Origin: an uncultured Nostocoides sp. | GTDB lineage: Bacteria > Actinomycetota > Actinomycetes > Actinomycetales > Dermatophilaceae | Length of the DNA: 5,533 bases | Assembly (NCBI GenBank): GCA_936931335.1 | Contig: CAKZIH010000332.1 | Coordinates: forward strand, 1-5,533 | Direction: 5' to 3' | In this document: positions 1 to 4,826 of the stretch, in pieces | Layout: every line of letters starts with the position of its first letter | Position numbering within the stretch: the first letter of the stretch is position 1 | Notes under the pieces: model-generated | What the model saw: the letters and a program-made list of their open reading frames with translations, nothing else | What the model was told of the DNA's origin: nothing | Database searches by the model: none | Translations under genes and position numbers: made by a program

Positions 1-64
1 CCGTGGATAACGCGTGACCTCAAGAAGGGCCGGGCCGGCAGCGAGGCCGCCGGGCAGGGGAATC

Positions 65-79
65 GGGGAGACGGCAATG
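65..79 (+). promoter_or_regulatory. Ribosome-binding site before an out-of-frame ATG
   Basis: GGGGAG at 65-70 lies six bases before an ATG at 77, which is ideal Shine-Dalgarno geometry. That ATG opens only a 19-codon, Arg-rich frame that stops at 134-136. It is not in frame with the metal-receptor gene, whose first possible start is GTG at 93. Either this is a short leader ORF, or the true start was ATG 77 and one base is missing between 77 and 93. The rest of bases 1-92 shows no supportable gene. A plus-strand frame stops at 15-17 and could be the last codons of an upstream gene, but it is too short to judge. Confidence 0.4.
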
Positions 80-92
80 GCACAGTGGTCCG

Positions 93-920
93 GTGCCCAA
101 GGACCTGGCCGCCGACGCGCGCGACATCCCCGATGACGCTCCCCGCGACGACCTGGGCGTGCCCGTCCCCGCCGCGGCCGGGGCGCGGCGGGTGGTCTCC
201 CTTGTGCCCTCCCTCACCGAGGCGCTCGCCCTGACCTGCCCGGAGGTGCTCGTGGGTGCCACCGACTGGTGCACCCACCCCGCCGACCTCGATGTGCCGC
301 GCGTGCGCGGGACCAAGAACCCAGACCTGCGCGCCATCGCCGCGCTCAACCCCGACGTGGTGATCGCCAACAAGGAGGAGAACCGCGAGTTCGACGTCAC
401 CCGGCTGCGCGAGCGCGGCATACCGGTGTGGGTCACCGAGATCACCGATGTCCCCTCGGCGTTGGCGTCGATGGGCCGCCTCCTTGCCGTCCTCGGCCAC
501 GCCGATCCGCCGTGGCTGGTCCGCGCCAATCACCTTTGGGCGGGGTCACCCCCTCCGCCGGTGCGTACCGTCGCCATGGCCGTATGGCGCGACCCCTGGA
601 TGGTCGTCGGCGACGGCACCTTCGCGGCGGATCTGCTGCGCCGGATGGGCTGCGCCAACGCCTTCGCCGACCGGGACCGTTATCCCCGCGTCGAGCTGAC
701 CGACCTGGATCGCCCGGGGATCGACGCCGTGCTGCTGCCCGACGAGCCCTATGTCTTCACCGCCGCCGACGGCCCCGAGGCCTTCGCCGTCGCGCGGCCG
801 CTGCTGGTGAGCGGGCGGCTGCTTACCTGGTATGGCCCGGCGCTGCTCGAGGCCCATGCGTATGCCCTGGCCCAGGGCTGGCTGCCCCCGGCCCGCTCGA
901 CATCAGCTGGCCTGGGGTGA
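93..920 (+). CDS. Helical backbone metal receptor (BtuF/TroA-like substrate-binding fold), no signal peptide
   Basis: This is a 275-residue protein of the helical-backbone metal-receptor superfamily, the fold of vitamin B12, haem and Fe-siderophore binding proteins. Visible landmarks are the first lobe strand RRVVSLVPSLTEAL (residues 32-45), DWCTHP (58-63), RGTKNPDLRAIAALNPDVV (72-90), IANKEEN (91-97) and GIPVWVTEITDVPSAL (109-124). The second lobe has WRDPWMVVGDGTF (165-177), VLLPDEPYVF (213-222) and LTWYGPALLEA (244-254). Classical transporter-linked members have a signal peptide or lipobox Cys; none is present here, and no permease or ATPase gene lies in the window. It may therefore act in the cytoplasm, with the ligand unknown. 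GTG 93 is the first start codon after the in-frame stop at 15-17, but no good ribosome-binding site precedes it, so the first ~20 residues are uncertain. The gene is single and convergent with its right neighbour. Confidence 0.85.
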   Translation: MPKDLAADARDIPDDAPRDDLGVPVPAAAGARRVVSLVPSLTEALALTCPEVLVGATDWCTHPADLDVPRVRGTKNPDLRAIAALNPDVVIANKEENREFDVTRLRERGIPVWVTEITDVPSALASMGRLLAVLGHADPPWLVRANHLWAGSPPPPVRTVAMAVWRDPWMVVGDGTFAADLLRRMGCANAFADRDRYPRVELTDLDRPGIDAVLLPDEPYVFTAADGPEAFAVARPLLVSGRLLTWYGPALLEAHAYALAQGWLPPARSTSAGLG

Positions 921-954
921 GGCCCCCACCCTCCAGACGGGAAATCCGCCCGGC

Positions 955-999
955 GGGCCGAAGGGCTGTCACCCCAGGGAGGTGACGGCCCTTCGGTTC
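955..999 (+). terminator. Strong hairpin terminator between convergent genes
   Basis: Bases 958-973 pair with 981-996 over 16 positions with one G-T wobble, around a 7-base loop (974-980). Two further wobbles and one G-C pair can extend the stem to 955-999. On the plus strand it is followed by a moderately T-rich stretch (TTCAACTATTCAGTT, 997-1011), so it most plausibly ends the metal-receptor transcript. Since the beta-helix gene on the minus strand stops at 1028, the same hairpin could also stop transcription from the other side, although no T-run follows it in that direction. Confidence 0.8.
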
Positions 1000-1027
1000 A
1001 ACTATTCAGTTCCGGTGTGAGGCACAC

Positions 1028-2320
1028 TCAGCGCGGCGGCTGGGTCGTGCCATTCCAGGTGTTGCCCTGCTTGGCCCAGTAGCCCGCGACATACTGGCCG
1101 AGGTTGATCTTGCCGAAGGTGTTGTTCTCGAACTTGCTGCCGGCGATCGCCCCGATCGACAGGCCGGCCGCGCCACCACCGGGGCTGAGGGCCTTGTTGC
1201 CGGTGACGATCGAGTAGTGCGTGCTGGTGTCCTTCGAGGGCAGCTTGAGGACGCGGTCCTTCATCCGGAAACCGAAGCCCAGGATGCGGAAATTACTGAC
1301 CGTATTGTTGCGCCAGATATTGCCCCAGCCCGACATTTCGTCGTTGTAGCCGATGGGGGCGCGCACCACATTGTTGTTCTCGAAGAGGTTGTAGCTGGCG
1401 TCCACATCGGTGGCGATACCGCGGCCGTCGTCGCCGAGGTCGTGCACATAGTTCTTGACGACCTTGTTGTAGTTCGACGCGGTGCCGAGCCGGATGCCCT
1501 CCTGCATGAAGTGGCTGCCGGCGGAGTCGGCGATGTGGGAAACGTCGTTGCCGGAGACCTCCCAGAAGTTGCTCATCGTGATGAGCCAGACACCCGGGCC
1601 GGTGCCGCAGGTGACGGCGGTGATGGTGTTGTTCTTGACCGCGCCATACCGGGCGAAGGCGGCGTGGATGCCGCGCCCGGTGATGGTGTTGCCGATGAAC
1701 TCGATGTGGTCGGAGGGGTTGAGCTTGCGGTGCAGCACGCCCTCCATGTACTCCACGGCCTTCGCCCCGCCGGCCGGGTCGTTCTTGAAGGTGCCGGGGA
1801 TCTTGCGGCGTGGCTCCCAGATGCCCTTGTCGACCAGGTCGTCGTGCCACTCGTAGACCTCATGGGCGCCGCCACCATTGATATAGGCGCCGTTGATGAG
1901 GTTCAGGCCGGAGAAGGTCCAGTAGTCCGAGCCGGCCTGCACCAGGATGGTGCGGTTGGGGGAGGGCTGACGGTTGTCGCAGCTCTCCGCCGGCTGCCGA
2001 GAGGTCACGGTCACCGGACCGTCGCCGGCAGCAGTGACCGTGATCGGCGCTCCCGGGTTGCCGGACTTGCGGATGATCAGCTGCTGGTCATAGGTGCCCT
2101 TGTGGACCCGGATCGTGGTGCCGGGGGTGGCCTTGTCGATGGCCTTCTGAATGGTCTTGAGCGGTTTGGCCGCGGTGCCGGCATTGGAATCGCTACCGGT
2201 GGTGGCGACATCGAGCGTGGTGCCGGCTGCCTGGGCCGGAGCACTCAGGGTGGCGACGGCGAGCGGTACGGCGGCGACGGCGCACAGGGCGCGCCGCAGC
2301 AAAGGACTGGAAGTAGACAA
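1028..2320 (-). CDS. Secreted right-handed parallel beta-helix repeat protein
   Basis: The product is 430 residues with a Sec-type signal peptide: RR at 9-10, a hydrophobic core at about 11-25, and a likely cut after APAQA (residue 31). The mature protein opens with the typical beta-helix entry module: GSDSNAGT (42-49), KPLKTIQKAID (52-62), PGTTIRVHKGTY (66-77). From about residue 205 to 422 there are repeated rungs marked by Asn steps (GNTITG, KNNTIT, SGNDVS, KNYVHD, ENNNVV, RNNTVS, TGNKAL, ENNTFG, GNTWNG) spaced 20-36 residues apart. This is the pattern of an Asn ladder in pectate-lyase-like solenoids, including PL9-type and NosD-like proteins. It is probably an extracellular or wall-associated carbohydrate-binding or carbohydrate-cleaving protein; no catalytic residue can be assigned by eye. 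The TTG at 2320-2318 is chosen because GAGGGGA sits six bases before it and a signal peptide follows directly. The open frame extends upstream to 2413 but would bury the signal peptide. Confidence 0.9.
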   Translation of the reverse strand: MSTSSPLLRRALCAVAAVPLAVATLSAPAQAAGTTLDVATTGSDSNAGTAAKPLKTIQKAIDKATPGTTIRVHKGTYDQQLIIRKSGNPGAPITVTAAGDGPVTVTSRQPAESCDNRQPSPNRTILVQAGSDYWTFSGLNLINGAYINGGGAHEVYEWHDDLVDKGIWEPRRKIPGTFKNDPAGGAKAVEYMEGVLHRKLNPSDHIEFIGNTITGRGIHAAFARYGAVKNNTITAVTCGTGPGVWLITMSNFWEVSGNDVSHIADSAGSHFMQEGIRLGTASNYNKVVKNYVHDLGDDGRGIATDVDASYNLFENNNVVRAPIGYNDEMSGWGNIWRNNTVSNFRILGFGFRMKDRVLKLPSKDTSTHYSIVTGNKALSPGGGAAGLSIGAIAGSKFENNTFGKINLGQYVAGYWAKQGNTWNGTTQPPR

Positions 2321-2326
2321 AGCGAT

Positions 2327-2333
2327 TCCCCTC
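2327..2333 (-). promoter_or_regulatory. Ribosome-binding site fixing a TTG start
   Basis: On the minus strand GAGGGGA is followed by six bases and then TTG (2320-2318), which begins the signal peptide of the beta-helix protein. This site is what decides against the upstream in-frame starts (up to 2413), which lack such a motif. Confidence 0.75.
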
Positions 2334-2357
2334 GAAAAGCGTTGCAAAGACGCGGTC

Positions 2358-2387
2358 AACTTACCCGCGGCCTGTGTTAGGCCACAA
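2358..2387 (-). promoter_or_regulatory. Candidate promoter of the beta-helix gene with internal inverted repeat
   Basis: On the minus strand TTGTGG (2387-2382) and TAAGTT (2363-2358) are separated by 18 bases and resemble -35 and -10 elements of the main sigma factor (TAnnnT for the -10). Initiation would fall near 2351, giving a leader of about 30 bases. The spacer contains a perfect inverted repeat, GGCCT-gtgtt-AGGCC (2369-2383), well placed for a repressor. Only the TTG of the -35 matches consensus, so this remains a candidate. Confidence 0.4.
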
Positions 2388-2474
2388 CCATCGACCAGCA
2401 TGGTCCTGAGCAAAGACCTACTGCGTCCACAGTTTCATGACAGGTTCGCTGCCCACAGTGGAGTCATCACCACC

Positions 2475-2490
2475 GGAGCCCAAAGGCTCC
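2475..2490 (+). promoter_or_regulatory. Small hairpin in the leader of the PepSY-like gene
   Basis: GGAGCC-CAAA-GGCTCC forms a perfect 6-bp stem with a 4-base loop. It ends eight bases before the ribosome-binding site of the gene starting at 2515, so it could affect message stability or ribosome access. The upstream stretch 2427-2461 also has CCACAGT twice (2427-2433 and 2453-2459). No TAnnnT -10 motif is visible on the plus strand between 2421 and 2514. Confidence 0.4.
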
Positions 2491-2498
2491 CTGATTCC

Positions 2499-2504
2499 AA
2501 GGAG
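2499..2504 (+). promoter_or_regulatory. Ribosome-binding site for the PepSY-like gene
   Basis: AAGGAG lies ten bases before ATG 2515. It supports that start over the upstream in-frame ATG at 2437, which would add 26 residues before the hydrophobic export segment. Confidence 0.65.
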
Positions 2505-2514
2505 CACGATCCAG

Positions 2515-3144
2515 ATGGCGACGTCACAACTCGGCAAGACCGCGATCGGCGCGGGCGTCGCGGGGCTGCTGCTGGTCGGCGGCGGCGCGATCGCGTATGC
2601 CGCCACCGGCGATTCCACCCCGTCCACCACCTCATCCTCGGCCCCGTCCACCGGGTCTGGTCAGACCGGCAAGTCCCAGGTCCCGCAGGTCGCCCCCAAT
2701 GACGGCTCGGGCAACTCGGCCCAGGGCGGGGCGCCCGGGGCGGGTATGCCGGGTGGCCACGGCGGTGCCGGCCCCCGCGGCGGTATGGGCGGCCACGAGC
2801 ACACCGCGGTCAACGGCGACGAACTGGCCAAGGTCACTGCGGCAATCACCGCCAAGGATTCCGCGATCGAGATCACCGAGGTGCAGAAGGACCCCGACGG
2901 CTCGTATGACGCGATCGGCACCAAGGATGGCCAGCCGGTGCGGGTCGAGGTGTCCGCGGACCTGAAGGACATCCAGATCGGTGTGGGTGGCCCGGGTGGC
3001 ATGGGCCATGGCCACGGCGGAGCCGGTATGGGGGCGCCCGGCCAGAACACCCCGGGCCAGAACGCACCGGGCCAGTCCGGCACGCAGCCCTCCGCTCCCT
3101 CCGGCGCCCCGCCGGCGAGCAACTCGAGCACCACCACCACCTGA
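2515..3144 (+). CDS. Exported or membrane-anchored Gly/Pro-rich protein with a PepSY-like module
   Basis: The 209-residue product starts with a Lys at position 8 and a hydrophobic segment (about 9-30) ending in AYAA, which may be a cleaved signal peptide or a membrane anchor. A Ser/Thr/Gly/Gln-rich linker follows (33-75). Residues 101-155 form the only compact part: DELAKVTAAI, SAIEITEVQKDPDGSYDAIG and DGQPVRVEVSADLKDIQ. Their helix-strand-strand pattern recalls PepSY domains, which are extracytoplasmic modules often linked to peptidase inhibition or signal sensing. This module is flanked by two Gly/Met/His-rich stretches (about 75-97 and 157-173). The tail has three PGQN-type repeats (174-188) and a Ser/Pro/Thr-rich end. 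The likely location is outside the membrane; metal binding by the His/Met stretches is speculation. I do not recognise a named family member. It is transcribed divergently from the beta-helix gene and sits alone before three hairpins. Confidence 0.85.
   Translation: MATSQLGKTAIGAGVAGLLLVGGGAIAYAATGDSTPSTTSSSAPSTGSGQTGKSQVPQVAPNDGSGNSAQGGAPGAGMPGGHGGAGPRGGMGGHEHTAVNGDELAKVTAAITAKDSAIEITEVQKDPDGSYDAIGTKDGQPVRVEVSADLKDIQIGVGGPGGMGHGHGGAGMGAPGQNTPGQNAPGQSGTQPSAPSGAPPASNSSTTTT
3034..3078 (+). repeat. Three tandem 15-bp coding repeats
   Basis: Three consecutive 15-bp units encode APGQN, TPGQN and APGQS (residues 174-188 of the PepSY-like protein). Units differ by only a few bases. The repeat is in frame, so copy-number change would lengthen or shorten the linker without breaking the gene. 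Confidence 0.8.
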
Positions 3145-3152
3145 ACCCCGGC

Positions 3153-3191
3153 GTTCGGCGCACCCGGCTCTCCCAGCTAGTTGCGCCGAAC
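3153..3191 (+). terminator. First hairpin of a three-hairpin cluster
   Basis: GTTCGGCGCA (3153-3162) pairs perfectly with TGCGCCGAAC (3182-3191) over 10 bp around a 19-base loop. It begins nine bases after the stop codon of the PepSY-like gene, the usual place for a terminator, but no T-run follows. It could equally be a 3'-end stabiliser. Confidence 0.5.
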
Positions 3192-3194
3192 CCG

Positions 3195-3212
3195 CCGTCC
3201 GCTTCCGGACGG
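3195..3212 (+). other. Second hairpin of the cluster
   Basis: CCGTCCG (3195-3201) pairs with CGGACGG (3206-3212), a 7-bp perfect stem closed by the four-base loop CTTC. It starts four bases after the first hairpin ends and is followed by TTCCTGGTTC. It is probably part of the same termination or RNA-end structure. Confidence 0.5.
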
Positions 3213-3217
3213 TTCCT

Positions 3218-3258
3218 GGTTCGCCACCGCGACGTCCCCTCTGTCGCGGTGGCGAACC
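3218..3258 (+). terminator. Third and strongest hairpin of the cluster
   Basis: Bases 3218-3233 pair with 3243-3258 in a perfect 16-bp stem (GGTTCGCCACCGCGAC against its complement) with a 9-base loop. No T-tract follows, so if it terminates it does so as the T-less hairpin type proposed for actinobacteria. It ends 60 bases before the predicted start of the DUF2332 gene, so it should insulate that gene from the upstream transcript. It also overlaps a possible GTG (3249) start, arguing against that longer version. Confidence 0.65.
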
Positions 3259-3305
3259 GCTGTCCGGGGTCAGCCGAGCCATCCCGGGCGCGGGTGGGGG
3301 CGACA

Positions 3306-3320
3306 TACGATCGGGGTATG
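3306..3320 (+). promoter_or_regulatory. -10 element giving a leaderless DUF2332 transcript
   Basis: TACGAT (3306-3311) fits the actinobacterial TAnnnT -10 consensus and is followed by six bases and then ATG 3318. Transcription would start at or next to the A of the start codon, so the message has no leader. This explains why no correctly spaced Shine-Dalgarno motif precedes the gene. No recognisable -35 is present about 17 bases upstream. Confidence 0.55.
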
Positions 3321-4370
3321 TCTGCGGCAGAACGGGATTGCCTCGCGGAGCAGTTCCGCACGCAGTACGGTCACCGCGAGCATCTGTATGGCGTTTTGCT
3401 CGCCGAGTTCGCCGATGACCTGCAGGCCGGGGGCGTGACTGCCCAGATCATGGCCGGCCATCTCGACGATCCCCGCGGCAATGCGGTGCACCTGCGGCTG
3501 CTCGCGGGGCTGCATCGGATCGTGTTGCGCGGGGATGCCCCCGAACTCGAAGACTTTTATCCGTCCCTGGGTGGCACCGCCGATCCACACGATGCCTGGC
3601 CGCTTGTGCATCGGGTGGTCACGGCATACGCCGGCGAACTGCATACGGCCCTCGACCTGCCGCCGCAGACCAATGAAGTCGGGCGCTCGGCGGTGCTCGC
3701 GGTGGGGTTGTTCGCGGCGGTGCGGCGCACCGGTATCCGGCGGATTCGGCTGCTGGAGCCGGGTGCCTCCGCGGGCTTGAACCTCAACGTCGACCAGTAC
3801 CGCGTCATCGGGCCGGACTGGTCCTGGGGCCCGGCCGACAGCCCTCTGGTCCTGGACACCCAGGCCACGGGCGTGCTCCCCGAGGAGTTGGAGATCGTCG
3901 AGCGCCGGGGTTGCGATATCGCCCCGGTCGATGCCGCCGACCCCGACAATGCGCGTTATCTGACCTCGTTCGTCTGGCCCTGGCAGCTCGAACGGCACCA
4001 GCGGCTGGCCGCCGCGCTGGCCATCGCGGCCGAGCATCCGGTGACCGTGGACCGTGCCCCCGCCGCGGCCTGGCTCGCCGACCAACTCGCCGAGCCGGCC
4101 GATGATGCGCTCACCGTGGTCTGGCAGTCGATCACCGAACAGTACTGGCCGGCAAGCGAATCCGCCGCCGTCCGCCAAGTGGTCGCCGAGGCCCGAGGCC
4201 GTATGCCGCTTGCTCACCTCAGCATGGAAGGCGTCCCGCCGACCCAGACGAGCGGCGGCTATGACGTGAGCAGGGACGGTCCGCAGGTGCGCTTGAATGG
4301 AGACTTCCTCGGCCGCACGCACCATCACGGCCCGCCCATCGCCCTGGCCGGACAGGGAGCCCACGAATGA
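3318..4370 (+). CDS. DUF2332 family protein
   Basis: This 350-residue protein has the length and motifs I associate with the uncharacterised actinobacterial family DUF2332. Landmarks are AEQFRTQY near the N-terminus (10-17), NEVGRSA (119-125), LLEPGASAGLNLNVDQY (145-161), SFVWPWQLERHQRLAAAL (217-234), TVVWQSITEQYW (266-277) and LAHLSMEG (298-305). RIRLLEPGASAGLNL, a strand followed by a Gly-rich loop, resembles motif I of Rossmann-fold methyltransferases, so S-adenosylmethionine or nucleotide binding is possible. That is inference; no activity is established to my knowledge. ATG 3318 is preferred over GTG 3249 because a -10 motif stands exactly where a leaderless transcript would need it and because the upstream extension overlaps a hairpin. 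Its stop codon overlaps the start of the next gene by four bases, so the two are co-translated. Confidence 0.9.
   Translation: MSAAERDCLAEQFRTQYGHREHLYGVLLAEFADDLQAGGVTAQIMAGHLDDPRGNAVHLRLLAGLHRIVLRGDAPELEDFYPSLGGTADPHDAWPLVHRVVTAYAGELHTALDLPPQTNEVGRSAVLAVGLFAAVRRTGIRRIRLLEPGASAGLNLNVDQYRVIGPDWSWGPADSPLVLDTQATGVLPEELEIVERRGCDIAPVDAADPDNARYLTSFVWPWQLERHQRLAAALAIAAEHPVTVDRAPAAAWLADQLAEPADDALTVVWQSITEQYWPASESAAVRQVVAEARGRMPLAHLSMEGVPPTQTSGGYDVSRDGPQVRLNGDFLGRTHHHGPPIALAGQGAHE
4354..4370 (+). promoter_or_regulatory. Ribosome-binding site and ATGA stop-start overlap
   Basis: AGGGAG (4354-4359) lies seven bases before ATG 4367 and is inside the last codons of the DUF2332 gene. ATGA at 4367-4370 holds both the start of the VOC gene and the stop of the DUF2332 gene, the typical arrangement for translational coupling. 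Confidence 0.85.
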
Positions 4371-4780
4371 GCGAGTACCCGCGCCTGCTGCATACCGTGC
4401 TGGACGCTGAGAACCCGCGCGAACTCGCCGAGTTCTACCGGCGCTTGCTCGGCCTGGTCTATCGGGCCGGTGACGAGCCACCCACCGAGGGCGCGGACGA
4501 CGCGGACTGGTTGGTGCTCACCTATCCCGATGGGACCCGCTGCTTGGCGGTGCAGCAGGTGGAGCACCTGCCGCGGACCAATTGGCCCGATCCGCCCGGG
4601 GTGCCCATGCAATTGCACCTGGACTGCACCGTGCCGAATGCGGCGGAGCTGGCGCGGCAGCGCGACCGCGCCCTGGAGTTGGGCGCCACGTTGCGGTCCG
4701 ATCGGGCCGACGACCCGAAAGAGCCGCTCTACGTCTTTGCGGACCCGGCCGGCCACCCGTTCTGCATCTTCGTCTCCTGA
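4367..4780 (+). CDS. VOC family glyoxalase-like protein (Glyoxalase_6 type)
   Basis: The 137-residue protein shows two beta-alpha-beta-beta-beta modules of the vicinal oxygen chelate fold. The first runs from RLLHTVLDAENPRELAEFY (6-24) to CLAVQQVE (59-66). The second runs from MQLHLDCTV (81-89) through ELARQRDRALELGATL (94-109) to VFADPAGHPFCIF (123-135). His9 and His84 lie at the usual metal-ligand positions of the two first strands. The last strand ends in FCIF, with Cys133 where many glyoxalases and dioxygenases have the metal-binding Glu. That ending is common in the Glyoxalase_6 subgroup of unknown function, so metal-dependent glyoxalase activity should not be assumed. The substrate is unknown. 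It is the second gene of a two-gene operon with the DUF2332 gene and is convergent with the LysE gene 34 bases downstream. Confidence 0.9.
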   Translation: MSEYPRLLHTVLDAENPRELAEFYRRLLGLVYRAGDEPPTEGADDADWLVLTYPDGTRCLAVQQVEHLPRTNWPDPPGVPMQLHLDCTVPNAAELARQRDRALELGATLRSDRADDPKEPLYVFADPAGHPFCIFVS

Positions 4781-4781
4781 A

Positions 4782-4826
4782 CTCAGCCCTCGACGGGCAT
4801 GGCTGCGACCGGGCTCAGCCCTCGAC
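4782..4826. repeat. 13-bp direct repeat at the convergent gene ends
   Basis: CTCAGCCCTCGAC occurs at 4782-4794 and again at 4814-4826, 32 bases apart. The right copy contains the last codons (Val-Glu-Gly) and stop of the LysE gene on the minus strand. The left copy encodes the same Val-Glu-Gly-stop in another minus-strand frame. No convincing terminator hairpin is visible in this gap: only AGCCC/GGGCT (4785-4789 with 4811-4815) and other very short stems. Confidence 0.75.

Noticed and set aside
1..92. A minus-strand gene beginning near 83 and running off the left edge
   Set aside because: The frame is open to the edge, but fewer than 30 codons are visible, with no ribosome-binding site and no recognisable motif.
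20..529. A 169-codon minus-strand frame opposite the metal-receptor gene
   Set aside because: It is Arg/Ser/Thr-rich, without motif or ribosome-binding site. The plus strand shows strong family motifs over the same bases.
1217..2380. A 387-codon open frame on the plus strand opposite the beta-helix gene
   Set aside because: It has Val/Gly/Asp-rich, low-information sequence with no domain, typical of the mirror frame of a GC-rich gene. The opposite strand encodes a clear signal peptide and beta-helix repeats.
2373..2386. TGTG-N6-CACA as a CRP/GlxR-type operator
   Set aside because: The known consensus has half-sites TGTGA and TCACA separated by six bases (16 bp in total). Here the spacing is two bases too short and the inner half-site bases do not match.
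3270..4481. A 403-codon open frame on the minus strand opposite the DUF2332 gene
   Set aside because: It is rich in Arg, Gly and His without motifs, while the plus strand carries recognisable DUF2332 motifs and an operon overlap with the VOC gene.
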